This document shows, piece after piece, positions 17,946 to 27,206 of a stretch of DNA of 64,000 bases. This DNA comes from Bacteroidota bacterium. GTDB taxonomy: Bacteria; Bacteroidota; Bacteroidia; Chitinophagales; Chitinophagaceae. The notes below the pieces were generated by a model. The model saw only the letters and a list, made by a program, of their open reading frames with translations, did not search any database and was not told the origin of the DNA. The first letter of the stretch is position 1; every line of letters starts with the position of its first letter. A program made the position numbers and the translations under genes. The stretch covers positions 372,001 to 436,000 of the forward strand of contig JAFDZS010000008.1 in the NCBI GenBank assembly GCA_018266775.1, in the 5' to 3' direction.

Positions 17946-18929
17946 ATGACTAAAAAAATAATTACCATACTCATCATCTGCAGCGCATTTATGTTGAATG
18001 CCTGCCAGAAAAATGTAGATGTGTTTGTTCCCGACAGTGGCCAAACCAACGGGCCGGATACTGCATGGGTAAGCAGCATCACTGCAACAATGCCGGTGGC
18101 CAGCCTGCAAACCACCCTGGTATTTCAACCCGTAAGAGATAGTTTTGAATTACCCGCTACCGGATCAACCCCTATAACTTATTTGGCGCCTGATGCACAA
18201 TTAATATTTCCACCACATTGTTTTGTTACCGCTAACGGTACGGTTGTTACCGGTAAAGTGTACATAGATGTACAGGTGATCAAAAGGAAAGGTGATATGG
18301 TGTTGCTGAATAAGCCCACTATTTCCAATGGAAATATGCTGATCAGTGCTGGTGAATTGTTCATCCGTGTGATGCAAAACGGACAGGAATTACAACTGGC
18401 TCCCAATGCACGGTACACGATCCGTTATGTTGACCTGCCCATTATTACCGGTACCAAATTATTCTTTGGTGATGAGAGCAGCGCTCCACGATTTAATTGG
18501 CTGCCCAATACATCTTCTATTGATACCCTTGTTGCCGGCACGCAGGTATATGAAATTACCTGTACCCATTTGCATTGGGTGCAACCGGCATACCCTGTTG
18601 ACATTAGCTCAGTGGCCAGTTCTGTTATCAGTGCGAAACTTCCCACTAACTATACCAATGCTAACACCACTGCATTTCTTGTTTTAAAAGATTACCGTAC
18701 CGTGTTGGGCATGTATGGAGAATTATCGGCAAGAACATTTAACAGCAGCAAAGTGATCAATGGAAAAGCAGCAACTGTTGTCGTGATTTCGAAACAGGCC
18801 AATGACTATTACTTAGGTAAAGAAAATATCACTACCGGTGTTAATGCCACTGCAAATGTGCAATCAGTTAATGTAACACCAATTAAAACTTCGCTCGCAG
18901 ACATCAGGGCTTTTCTTGCCAACTTATAA
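17946..18929 (+). CDS. Lipoprotein of unknown function in the ECF operon
   Basis: 327 residues with a lipoprotein signal peptide (lipobox LNAC, cysteine at about 20). The mature part is beta-rich with no motif I recognise. It is the third gene of the sigma operon, 54 bases after the barrel-like protein, and a strong terminator follows. It may be a surface protein whose folding or export state is monitored by the operon, but this is a guess. Confidence 0.55.
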   Translation: MTKKIITILIICSAFMLNACQKNVDVFVPDSGQTNGPDTAWVSSITATMPVASLQTTLVFQPVRDSFELPATGSTPITYLAPDAQLIFPPHCFVTANGTVVTGKVYIDVQVIKRKGDMVLLNKPTISNGNMLISAGELFIRVMQNGQELQLAPNARYTIRYVDLPIITGTKLFFGDESSAPRFNWLPNTSSIDTLVAGTQVYEITCTHLHWVQPAYPVDISSVASSVISAKLPTNYTNANTTAFLVLKDYRTVLGMYGELSARTFNSSKVINGKAATVVVISKQANDYYLGKENITTGVNATANVQSVNVTPIKTSLADIRAFLANL

Positions 18930-18949
18930 GCTCTATAGAAACTGCAAAT

Positions 18950-18983
18950 AAAAAGCGTCCCCATGGCATGGGGACGCTTTTTT
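18950..18983 (+). terminator. Intrinsic terminator of the ECF sigma operon
   Basis: GCGTCCCCAT (18955-18964) pairs with ATGGGGACGC (18968-18977) around a 3-base loop, flanked by A and T runs that make it work in both directions. Confidence 0.9.
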
Positions 18984-18998
18984 ATTAGCGTAAAATTT

Positions 18999-19270
18999 CA
19001 GACTTATTTTATCCATTCGACAGATAGAAAAGAGCTTGTGAAGAAGTCAACCTGGCAAGGTTGCCTTCTTTATAAATGCAGTTTCAAATAATCAGACTTA
19101 TTTTATCCATTCGACAAATAGAAAAGAGCTTGTGAAGAAGTCAACCTGGCAAGGTTGCCTTCTTTATAAATGCAATTTCAAATAATTTTATTTTAGGAAT
19201 ATTTTCAAAAGAAGGCAACTTTGCCGCTGGCATCTGTTAATACAACAACTTTCGGCAAAGTTGACTTCTT
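18999..19270. repeat. Non-coding repeat cluster: 94-base tandem duplication plus an inverted relative
   Basis: A 94-base unit (18999-19092) is repeated directly (19093-19186) with about two differences. Each unit contains a hairpin of 13-base arms (19041-19053 with 19058-19070; 19135-19147 with 19152-19164) with one mismatch. A third hairpin, 17-base arms at 19209-19225 and 19254-19270, is the reverse complement of the same arms with a longer loop and carries the mismatch at the equivalent place. No reading frame is visible in this 430-base gap. Confidence 0.85.
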
Positions 19271-19310
19271 CAGAATAGCCTGCAAAATAGAATGAATCAT
19301 TCAGCTAAAT

Positions 19311-19343
19311 AAAAAGCTGCCTTGTAATTGGCAGCTTTTTTAT
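19311..19343. terminator. Bidirectional terminator downstream of pyrH
   Basis: AAAAAGCTGCC (19311-19321) pairs with GGCAGCTTTTT (19330-19340). On the minus strand it ends pyrH. Confidence 0.85.
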
Positions 19344-19361
19344 AATTAGCATATTTTATTG

Positions 19362-20081
19362 TCAGCTTACTAACGTGCCCACCTGTTCGCCGTTTACCAC
19401 TTTCATCAGGTTGCCCTGTTTGTTCATATCGAAAACGATGATGGGTAATTTATTTTCCATGCATAAAGTAAAGGCCGTCATATCCATTACTTTCAGGTTC
19501 TTTTGAATGCAGTCGGCAAACGAAATGGTTTCATATTTGGTGGCAGAAGGATCTTTTTCAGGATCGGCAGTATAAATACCATCCACACGGGTTCCTTTCA
19601 ATATTACATCAGCTTTAATTTCTATTGCCCTTAACGAGCCTGCGGTATCGGTGGTAAAGTAAGGGTTACCGGTACCGGCACCAAATATCACCACCCTGCC
19701 TTTTTCTAAATGCCTGATGGCCCTGCGGCGGATATAAGGTTCTGCAATCTGTTCCATTTTAATGGCGCTTTGCAGGCGGGTGTACACCCCGGCTTTTTCC
19801 AGGCCGGCCTGTAATGCCATACCGTTGATTACGGTTGCCAGCATGCCCATATAATCGCCGTGTGCCCTTTCAATACCGGTTTCAGCTTCATTCATGCCGC
19901 GGTAAATATTACCGCCGCCAATCACAATGGCCACTTCAGCACCGGCTTCAATAATTTCTTTTACGTCTTTGGCATATTGTGCAATGATGCTGATGTCGAG
20001 CGGTTCGTATCCATCATTGCTTTTACCCATTAATGCTTCTCCTGAAAGTTTAAGCAGTACTCTTTTATACTTTAATGCCAT
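19362..20081 (-). CDS. pyrH: UMP kinase
   Basis: 239-residue bacterial UMP kinase that phosphorylates UMP to UDP in pyrimidine nucleotide synthesis. [14 protein letters not shown], the IGGGNIYRG glycine-rich loop, [16 protein letters not shown] and the [14 protein letters not shown] segment identify the amino-acid-kinase-fold family. Length is normal. It is not beside tsf or frr as in many bacteria; tsf is about 4.7 kb away on the same strand. Confidence 0.96.
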   Translation of the reverse strand: MALKYKRVLLKLSGEALMGKSNDGYEPLDISIIAQYAKDVKEIIEAGAEVAIVIGGGNIYRGMNEAETGIERAHGDYMGMLATVINGMALQAGLEKAGVYTRLQSAIKMEQIAEPYIRRRAIRHLEKGRVVIFGAGTGNPYFTTDTAGSLRAIEIKADVILKGTRVDGIYTADPEKDPSATKYETISFADCIQKNLKVMDMTAFTLCMENKLPIIVFDMNKQGNLMKVVNGEQVGTLVS

Positions 20082-20167
20082 TGCTGAAAATTTATGCGAA
20101 GATATATTTTTAAAGTTTTTTACGCGGTCTTATTTGCAACAACATTTATTGAGTGGCGATGCAGCGA

Positions 20168-20779
20168 TCATTCCACCGTTTTCAGCACAATCGTCCAGCC
20201 CAGGTCCATCTTAATAATTACCGGGTTTTGCAGATTATTCAATATCCATAACTGGTGGCTGCCGTCTTCATTTTTTACATGAAGGGTGAGCAGCGTTTTC
20301 TCTGTACCTTTTACTTTAATCGCATCTTTAAAAGATTCTGTTTCCGCATCGTCATCTTTATTTTTTACCACGGTAAATACTTCAGGGCCGTTGCCCACAT
20401 CCATAGTAGCGGTGCCTTTTTTAGATAAATTGGTAAACACCTGGCGGCTTACCCAAACTGTGGTTTGGTTGGTGAGCGTGGCGTTTTTTAGTTTCGGGCC
20501 AAAATAGTTGTTTTGTGCAGCGGCACTTTCCATCGCTTCTTTGGTAATATTGATGTGGCCATCATTGCCATTGGTCATACCCCAGTCAAATTCAAAATTT
20601 GTGGTCATGCCGCCTTTGGGATTGCTTATCGTAAAATTATATTCATCCCCATTATTGGTTACCAGCCAGGTGGCTTTTTTAAAATCTGCCATGGCAAAGG
20701 GTTTGGCTGTTTGCGCCAGCAAAACATTACTTAGTGAAGCAGTTACAAAACACAGGAGGAATGCAGTACATTTTTTCAT
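20168..20779 (-). CDS. Exported protein of unknown function
   Basis: 203 residues from the chosen start MKKCTAF, which opens a clean signal peptide cleaved after VLLAQ. The mature part is soluble and beta-rich with no recognised motif. An upstream in-frame ATG at 20839 would place 20 residues before the signal peptide and was rejected. It lies between pyrH and a methyltransferase gene on the same strand, with moderate gaps. Confidence 0.6.
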   Translation of the reverse strand: MKKCTAFLLCFVTASLSNVLLAQTAKPFAMADFKKATWLVTNNGDEYNFTISNPKGGMTTNFEFDWGMTNGNDGHINITKEAMESAAAQNNYFGPKLKNATLTNQTTVWVSRQVFTNLSKKGTATMDVGNGPEVFTVVKNKDDDAETESFKDAIKVKGTEKTLLTLHVKNEDGSHQLWILNNLQNPVIIKMDLGWTIVLKTVE

Positions 20780-20845
20780 ATCAATAGTTTTATACCGGTA
20801 AATATGCCTATTAAAAATTATCGCGGCAATACCCTTCAACCCGTA

Positions 20846-21646
20846 TTATTTTTTAGTGGCTTTAATAGAATACATCATGGGGAAGGTATCTCCTTTCCCT
20901 TTCAACCGCCACATACCGTCTGTACCCTGTTCCATATTGGCAAAACAATTGTATGGTGAAAAACTGAATTCATGTAAAAAATCAATGTGCAGCCCGGCAT
21001 CAATCAACGCACACAAAATTTCAGCAAAGGGATGGTTCCAGCCGTATTCTGTATGTTGGATGGGTGCGTTCCTGTCTGCATAAGTACCCTGCTGCTGCGT
21101 TACAATCACTTCATCATTAAAATAACTGTACTGCATTTTTTCCATGTTATCATCCAGCATCCATAAAGTGGGATGAAAATCGGCAATATAAAAAAATCCA
21201 CCTGGCTTTAATTTCGCAGCAATCATTTCGGCCCAGGGCTTTAAATCGGGCAGCCAGCCAATGGTTCCATAAGAGGTAAACACAACATCAAATAAACCGG
21301 GAACATGTTCAGCTGTATCGTATACATTGCAGCAAACAAAATTGGCGCTTAAGTTTAAATCAGTACAAATACCTTTTGCTGTGCGGATGGCTTCATCACT
21401 CAGGTCGATGCCTGTTACAATGGCGCCCTTTCTTTCCCAGCTCATCGTATCCATTCCAAAATGGCATTGCAGGTGCAGTAATGTTTTTTCTTTCACATCA
21501 CCCACTTCGTTCAGTTCAATGGCGTTTAAAGATGACTGCCCATTTTTAAAAGCATCCAAATCGTAAAATGCAGAATCCCGGTGCACCACGGTGCGTTTAT
21601 TCCAACTGTCTTTATTGGCAGTAAAATAATGATCGTAAGCCGTCAT
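20846..21646 (-). CDS. Class I SAM-dependent methyltransferase, substrate unknown
   Basis: 266 residues with a UbiE/Methyltransf_11-like core: LLHLQCHFGMDTMSWERKGAIVTGIDLSDEAI contains motif I (with H-F-G in place of G-x-G) and the acidic end of strand 2, and LKPGGFFYIADFHPT is motif VI. The C-terminal half likely forms the substrate lid. Similar small-molecule methyltransferases are common in Bacteroidota; no neighbour points to a substrate. Confidence 0.75.
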   Translation of the reverse strand: MTAYDHYFTANKDSWNKRTVVHRDSAFYDLDAFKNGQSSLNAIELNEVGDVKEKTLLHLQCHFGMDTMSWERKGAIVTGIDLSDEAIRTAKGICTDLNLSANFVCCNVYDTAEHVPGLFDVVFTSYGTIGWLPDLKPWAEMIAAKLKPGGFFYIADFHPTLWMLDDNMEKMQYSYFNDEVIVTQQQGTYADRNAPIQHTEYGWNHPFAEILCALIDAGLHIDFLHEFSFSPYNCFANMEQGTDGMWRLKGKGDTFPMMYSIKATKK

Positions 21647-21756
21647 GTTGATGAATTATTTTTTAGATTCATGTTTTATTGTTCGAAAATATTCTGTACA
21701 TCACAGTATAGGATAGAACAGTTTTAATAAATAGCCGGTTTTACTGCATCTTCAAT

Positions 21757-21764
21757 TATCTTTG
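21757..21764 (+). promoter_or_regulatory. Promoter -7 element of the FAD/Fe-S oxidoreductase gene
   Basis: TATCTTTG is a perfect TAnnTTTG match, 20 bases before the start codon. A clear TTG at the -33 position was not found. Confidence 0.5.
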
Positions 21765-21784
21765 CAGCGCTATAATTTTTACTG

Positions 21785-24700
21785 ATGAAAGAGGCATTAC
21801 AGCAACTGCGCCAGCAACTGGATGGCGATTTATTTACTGATGTCACCATGCGTACTTTATACGCTACAGACGCCAGCGCTTACCGTGAAATGCCGCTTGC
21901 TGTTGCCATACCCAAAAATACGGACGACCTCAAAAAACTCATCCAGTTTGCACGGCAGCAAAAAACAGCTTTAATACCACGCACTGCCGGCACATCGCTG
22001 GCCGGGCAGGTTGTGGGCAATGGTATTGTGGTGGATGTGTCCAAACATTTTACGTCCATCACCGAACTCAATACCACTGAACATTGGGTAAAGGTACAAC
22101 CCGGCGTGATACGCGATGAGCTGAATTTATTTTTAAAGCCGCATGGCTTTTTATTCGGGCCAGAAACATCAACTGCCAACCGTGCTATGATTGGCGGTAT
22201 GGTGGGTAATAACAGTTGCGGCAGCAACTCTGTAGTGTACCGCAGCACAAGAGAACATTTACTGGAAGTAAAAGCATTACTGAGCGATGGCAGCGAAACA
22301 GTTTTCAAATCATTATCGCTGGATGATTTTCATAACAAGTGTGAACTTAATACACTTGAAGGAAGCATCTACAAAAAAATAAGAAGCCTGCTCGGTAATT
22401 ATGAAAACCAGGTGGAGATACGCAAAGAGTTTCCCAAAAAATCAGTTGAACGCAGGAACACCGGTTATGCAGTGGATATTTTATTAGACAGTGCTCCTTT
22501 TACTGCTGGTGGTGAAGATTTTAATTTTTGCAAACTCATTGCCGGCAGTGAGGGTACGCTGGCTTTTATAACAGAAATTAAATTAAACATTGTACCGTTA
22601 CCACCTAAAGAAGCAGGTTTGCTCTGTGTGCATTTTAATTCCATTGATGAAAGTTTGCGGGCCAATCTTATTGCCATGCAATTTAAACCCAGCGCCAGTG
22701 AGTTGATTGATCATTATATTTTAGCATGCACCAAAGACAATATTGAACAAAGCAAGAACCGCTTTTTTGTTCAGGGTGATCCCGGTGCTATTTTGGTCAT
22801 TGAATTCTGCAGGCAAACAAGAGAAGAAATCACTGCCATTGCGCAACAGGTGGAAACACAAATGCGTGCAGCCAATTTAGGGTACCACTTTCCGTTATTA
22901 TTTGGTAACGACAGTAAAAAAATATGGTCGTTACGTAAAGCAGGTTTGGGTTTGCTGAGTAATTTGCCGGGAGATGAAAAAGCTGTGCCGGTTATTGAAG
23001 ATACTGCAGTGGATGTAAATGACCTTCCGGCTTACATCCGCGACTTTAATGAAATACTGAAGAAACACAATTTATACAGCGTACATTATGCGCATGCCGG
23101 CAGTGGTGAAATTCATTTACGCCCCATCATCAATTTAAAAACAGTTGAAGGCAACCGGTTATTCAGAATTATTGCAGAAGAAATTGCCACGCTGGTAAAA
23201 AAATACGATGGGTCTTTAAGTGGTGAACATGGTGATGGCCGCCTGCGTGGTGAATTCATACGGCAGATGGTGGGAGAAAAAAATTACGCCTTATTAAAAG
23301 AAGTGAAGAAGGCATGGGATCCCGAAAATATTTTCAACCCCAATAAAATTGTTGATACGCCCAGTATGAACAGTATGCTGCGCTATGTGCCGGGGCAACA
23401 AACTCCGGAATTTGAAACCCATTTCAGGTTCAGCAATCAAAATATTTTGCAGCATGCTGAGCAATGCAATGGCAGTGGCGATTGCAGGAAAACTTCTTTA
23501 AGTGGCGGTACCATGTGCCCATCATTTATGGCCACTAAAAATGAAAAAGATACCACAAGGGCAAGGGCGAATATTTTACGGGAGTTTTTAACCAACAGTG
23601 ATAAGCTCAACCGTTTTGACCACAAAGAAATTTATGAAGTAATGGATTTGTGTTTAAGCTGCAAAGGTTGCAAAAGTGAGTGCCCCAGCAATGTGGACAT
23701 GGCTAAACTAAAAGCAGAATTTCTGCAGCACTATTATGATGCTAATGGCGTTCCATTCAGGAGTAAGCTCATTGCGAATTTCAGCGCATCGGCAAAGTTG
23801 GGTGCAATAGTTCCATCGTTGTATAATTTCGCAGTAAGTAACAATGTAACAGGTGGAATAATAAAAATGCTTTCTGGTTTTGCCGGTAAGCGCAGCATGC
23901 CAACGTTATATAAAACAACATTGAAAAAATGGTTTGCAAATCACAAAATAGAAAACCCATTTACATCAGGCAAACAGGTGCTCTTTTTCTGTGATGAATT
24001 TACTAATTACAACGATACTGAAATTGGCATCAAAGCCATTCAGCTGTTAGAAAAATTGGGGTATGAAGTAATCATTCCCGAACATTTGGAAAGCAGCCGC
24101 ACCTGGCTGAGCAAAGGTTTAGTGCGTAAAGCCAAAGAGATCATTAATAAGAATATCGAATTGCTCTATCCCGTTGTTACAGCAACAACGCCAATAATCG
24201 GTATTGAACCATCCGCCATATTAACTTTCCGCGATGAGTACATTGATTTAGCAACAGATGAAAATTTGTCTAAAGCAAAAGCATTAAGCAGTAATGTTTT
24301 TTATATTGATGAATTTATTGCCAAAGAATATGTTGCCGGTAAAATTGATGCAGCTTTGTTTACCACAACAACAAAACAGGTTTCCCTGCATGGCCATTGC
24401 CAGCAAAAAGCACTTTCTGGTGTAAGCGCTACAGTTAGTATGCTGTCTATTCCCAAAAACTATACAGTAAATACCATACCAAGCGGTTGCTGCGGTATGG
24501 CAGGCAGTTTTGGTTACGAGAAAGAACATTATGAATTAAGTATGCAAATTGGCGAACTGGTGTTATTCCCGGCAGTGCGTAACGCAAATGATACGACCAT
24601 TATTGCAGCACCAGGCACCAGTTGCCGCCACCAGATCAAAGATGGTACAGGCAAAAAAGCCCAGCATCCCGTAGAAATTTTATTTGAAGCGTTACTGTAA
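21785..24700 (+). CDS. FAD-linked oxidase fused to a (Fe-S)-binding CCG-domain subunit (D-2-hydroxyacid dehydrogenase type)
   Basis: 971 residues combining GlcD-like and GlcF-like parts, as in YdiJ and Dld-type fusions. An N-terminal FAD-binding PCMH domain (PRTAGTSLAGQVVG near 60-75), a C-terminal FAD oxidase region (AHAGSGEIHLRP and SGEHGDGRLRGEF), a ferredoxin-like cluster region (QCNGSGDCR...MCPS, then CLSCKGCKSECPS near 620-635) and a cysteine-rich C-terminal domain with IGIEPSAI and SGCCGMAGSFG. Such enzymes oxidise D-lactate, glycolate or related 2-hydroxyacids and pass electrons to the membrane chain; which substrate is used here cannot be told. Confidence 0.88.
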   Translation: MKEALQQLRQQLDGDLFTDVTMRTLYATDASAYREMPLAVAIPKNTDDLKKLIQFARQQKTALIPRTAGTSLAGQVVGNGIVVDVSKHFTSITELNTTEHWVKVQPGVIRDELNLFLKPHGFLFGPETSTANRAMIGGMVGNNSCGSNSVVYRSTREHLLEVKALLSDGSETVFKSLSLDDFHNKCELNTLEGSIYKKIRSLLGNYENQVEIRKEFPKKSVERRNTGYAVDILLDSAPFTAGGEDFNFCKLIAGSEGTLAFITEIKLNIVPLPPKEAGLLCVHFNSIDESLRANLIAMQFKPSASELIDHYILACTKDNIEQSKNRFFVQGDPGAILVIEFCRQTREEITAIAQQVETQMRAANLGYHFPLLFGNDSKKIWSLRKAGLGLLSNLPGDEKAVPVIEDTAVDVNDLPAYIRDFNEILKKHNLYSVHYAHAGSGEIHLRPIINLKTVEGNRLFRIIAEEIATLVKKYDGSLSGEHGDGRLRGEFIRQMVGEKNYALLKEVKKAWDPENIFNPNKIVDTPSMNSMLRYVPGQQTPEFETHFRFSNQNILQHAEQCNGSGDCRKTSLSGGTMCPSFMATKNEKDTTRARANILREFLTNSDKLNRFDHKEIYEVMDLCLSCKGCKSECPSNVDMAKLKAEFLQHYYDANGVPFRSKLIANFSASAKLGAIVPSLYNFAVSNNVTGGIIKMLSGFAGKRSMPTLYKTTLKKWFANHKIENPFTSGKQVLFFCDEFTNYNDTEIGIKAIQLLEKLGYEVIIPEHLESSRTWLSKGLVRKAKEIINKNIELLYPVVTATTPIIGIEPSAILTFRDEYIDLATDENLSKAKALSSNVFYIDEFIAKEYVAGKIDAALFTTTTKQVSLHGHCQQKALSGVSATVSMLSIPKNYTVNTIPSGCCGMAGSFGYEKEHYELSMQIGELVLFPAVRNANDTTIIAAPGTSCRHQIKDGTGKKAQHPVEILFEALL

Positions 24701-24743
24701 CTGCATTGCTCTACTTGTTCTGTAGCTTAATGTAATAAAAAGA

Positions 24744-24772
24744 AAATGGGCAACTGAATCAGTTGCCCATTT
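24744..24772. terminator. Bidirectional terminator between the oxidoreductase gene and tsf
   Basis: AAATGGGCAACTG (24744-24756) and CAGTTGCCCATTT (24760-24772) pair perfectly around a 3-base loop, between two convergent genes. Confidence 0.85.
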
Positions 24773-24793
24773 AAATATAGCTTATTGCTTTTA

Positions 24794-25618
24794 TTAACCC
24801 AAAGCCACCCTTTTGAATTCGGTTACTTTCAGGTCAGCATCAATGCTTTTCAGGTAATCAGCAACAGTTTTGCCGTTATCTTTTACAAATGCCTGGTGTA
24901 CTAAAGTATTTTCTTTTAAGAACTTATTTACTTTACCAATGGCAATTTTTTCAGCCATTTCTGCGGGCTTTCCTTCCGCTTTAATTTGTTCAATAGCGAT
25001 TTCTTTTTCCCTGGCAATTACTTCAGGGGCAATAGAAGATTCGTCAACTGCCAGTGGGTTCATGGCTGCAATTTGCATGGCCACATCTTTACCAGCTTCC
25101 GGTGCTGCTTTAGTTAAGCCAACTAAAACGCCCATACGGTTTGCGCCGTGAATATAAGATGATACATATGCTGCATTCACTCTTTCAAAACGGGTAATAC
25201 CGATTTTTTCACCGATAGAAGCCAGTTTATCGTTGATCATATCGGCAACCTTTTCGTTACCAATAGTTACCTGAGACAGTTCGTCGATGGTATTTACGTT
25301 GTTGGCAATAGCTGCATCGGCAATGCTTTTTACAAAGGCAACAAAGTCTGCGTTGTTACTAACAAAATCTGTTTCTGCACTGATGCACACCACGATACCG
25401 CTTTTGTTATCGGCGGTGGTTTGTGCAATCACCACACCTTCTTTTGCTTCGCGGTCGCTGCGTTTAGCGGCCACCTTCTGCCCTTGTTTGCGCAGCCAGT
25501 CAATGGCTGCTTCAAAATCGCCGTTGCTTTCTGTTAAAGCTTTACGGCAGTCCAGCATACCGGCACCGGTAGCCTGGCGTAATTTATTAATGTCTGCTGC
25601 TGTTATTGTAGCGCTCAT
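24794..25618 (-). CDS. tsf: Translation elongation factor Ts
   Basis: 274 residues; nucleotide exchange factor for EF-Tu. The N-terminal UBA-like domain contains RQATGAGMLDCRKAL, and AETDFVSNNADFVAFV is the EF-Tu-contacting motif. Length is normal. It is the last gene of the rplM-rpsI-rpsB-tsf group, about 150 bases after rpsB; the gap contains an AATGGATAATT word seen also near bTHX. Confidence 0.96.
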   Translation of the reverse strand: MSATITAADINKLRQATGAGMLDCRKALTESNGDFEAAIDWLRKQGQKVAAKRSDREAKEGVVIAQTTADNKSGIVVCISAETDFVSNNADFVAFVKSIADAAIANNVNTIDELSQVTIGNEKVADMINDKLASIGEKIGITRFERVNAAYVSSYIHGANRMGVLVGLTKAAPEAGKDVAMQIAAMNPLAVDESSIAPEVIAREKEIAIEQIKAEGKPAEMAEKIAIGKVNKFLKENTLVHQAFVKDNGKTVADYLKSIDADLKVTEFKRVALG

Positions 25619-25770
25619 AATAATGTATAATTAGATAATGAATAATGGATAATTCTTTCCGGATAGGAATGACTGCAGCATTCGGCATCCTGTACAAAGA
25701 GTTATCATGATTGGTGCATATAACCCTGAGCAATAGACGCTTCAGTTACTGCATTCAATCTGTAGAACAC

Positions 25771-26664
25771 TTATTTACCGGCTGGTTTTCTGCCACCCTG
25801 GCCCGGACCCGCAACCCTGCGTTTTGGTCCACCGCCCTGGCCTCTTCCTGGTCCACCACCACTGCGTTTACCTCTTTCTTCACCGCCATCCGCTTTTTGT
25901 TCAAACCTTGCAGCTTTTGCTTCTGGTGTTTCATCAACTTCTGCATGATCATCTTCACTGTCTTTATCAGCCTGGCGTTCCTGCAAACCTTCAAGAATTG
26001 CAGCGGTCAGGTAATTAACAATAATTGCGATTGATTTTGTAGCATCATCATTAGCAGGAATTGCAAAATCAACTTTATTAGGGTCGCAGTTGGTATCTAC
26101 CATACCAAAAGTACCGATGCCCAGTTTCTTTGCTTCAGCCAAAGCGATATGTTCGTGGCCAATATCCACCAGGAATAATGCGGCAGGTACGCGGCTGATC
26201 TGTGCAATACCACCCAGTACTTTTTCCAGTTTATCTTTATCACGCGCCAGTGTTAAACGTTCTTTTTTGGTCAGGCTTTCCGCACTGCCGTCGTTCAGCA
26301 TTTTTTCAATGCTCTGCATTTTCTTTACGCTTTTACGTACAGTGTTGAAGTTGGTTAACATACCACCCAACCAGCGTTCAGTTACGTAAGGCATATTCAC
26401 CCTTTTAGCACATTCGCTTACAATTTCTTTCGCCTGTTTTTTAGTGGCAACAAACATGATTTTTTTACCACTTCGTGCAATGGCTTTTAATGCTGCAGCA
26501 GATTCCTGCAGGCCTTCAACAGTTTTATTGAGGTCGATGATGTGGATACCTTTCTTTTCAGCAAAGATGTAAGGCAACATTTTAGGATTCCATTTCTTTT
26601 TCAAATGGCCAAAGTGCACACCTGCTTCAAGAAGTTGCTGTTGTAATGATGTTGTATTTTCCAT
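25771..26664 (-). CDS. rpsB: 30S ribosomal protein S2 with a Gly/Arg/Lys-rich tail
   Basis: 297 residues. LLEAGVHFGHLKKKWNPKM, ERWLGGMLTNF and VDTNCDP are the S2 hallmarks, and the S2 core ends near residue 230 (ILEGLQER). The remaining 65 residues are an acidic patch (233-250) followed by a basic, Gly/Arg/Pro/Lys-rich segment (260-297) with RG and GGG clusters. Longer S2 C-termini are common in Bacteroidota, but this tail is clearly low-complexity. Confidence 0.96.
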   Translation of the reverse strand: MENTTSLQQQLLEAGVHFGHLKKKWNPKMLPYIFAEKKGIHIIDLNKTVEGLQESAAALKAIARSGKKIMFVATKKQAKEIVSECAKRVNMPYVTERWLGGMLTNFNTVRKSVKKMQSIEKMLNDGSAESLTKKERLTLARDKDKLEKVLGGIAQISRVPAALFLVDIGHEHIALAEAKKLGIGTFGMVDTNCDPNKVDFAIPANDDATKSIAIIVNYLTAAILEGLQERQADKDSEDDHAEVDETPEAKAARFEQKADGGEERGKRSGGGPGRGQGGGPKRRVAGPGQGGRKPAGK

Positions 26665-26696
26665 CGTGTATTATTAAAGTAGTTATTTATTAAAAG

Positions 26697-26762
26697 TTGA
26701 TAGTTGTTAGTTGACAGTTGACAGTGTATATTGCTATTTTCTGTCAACTGACAACTGTCAAC
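26697..26762. repeat. TTGACAG / CTGTCAA inverted repeat between rpsI and rpsB
   Basis: Tandem TTGACAG words on one side (about 26713-26730) and CTGTCAACTGACAACTGTCAA-type words on the other form a hairpin with a roughly 16-base loop. It may attenuate transcription between rpsI and rpsB. Confidence 0.5.
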
Positions 26763-26769
26763 CAATATA

Positions 26770-27159
26770 TTAACGTTTGCTGAACTGGTAGCTTCTTCTT
26801 GCTTTTTTGCGACCTGGTTTTTTACGTTCCACTGCACGTGGGTCACGTTTCAGTAAACCGGCAGCTTTTAATGCAGGACGATAATCAGCACTTACTTCCA
26901 GTAATGCACGGGAAATACCCAGCTTAGCAGCTTCGGCCTGGCCTTTTACGCCACCGCCTGTTGCATTGATCACCACATCAAATTTATCAGCAGCTTCCAC
27001 CGTTTTTAATGGAGCTTCTACCTGGTTCTGTAAGTACACCAGTGGAAAGTAGGTTTTGTAGTCTTTGCCGTTTACTGTAATCTTTCCTTCTCCTTTGCTA
27101 AGGAAAACACGGGTTACAGCTTCTTTTCTGCGGCCAACTGCGTTTTTTTGTTTTTCCAT
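26770..27159 (-). CDS. rpsI: 30S ribosomal protein S9
   Basis: 129 residues. The start AVGRRKEAVTRV, the GGGVKGQAEAAKLGISRAL block and the terminal basic tail ending YQFSKR (the tip that reaches the P-site tRNA) are all present. It follows rplM by 47 bases in the conserved rplM-rpsI pair. Confidence 0.97.
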   Translation of the reverse strand: MEKQKNAVGRRKEAVTRVFLSKGEGKITVNGKDYKTYFPLVYLQNQVEAPLKTVEAADKFDVVINATGGGVKGQAEAAKLGISRALLEVSADYRPALKAAGLLKRDPRAVERKKPGRKKARRSYQFSKR

Positions 27160-27206
27160 TTTTTTTATGCTTATCGCTTAGCGCCTGACGCTAAAAGCTT
27201 TTGTTT

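Noticed and set aside
18999-19186. Two direct repeats as a minimal CRISPR
   Set aside because: The repeat unit is 94 bases with no spacers and no cas genes are in the window.
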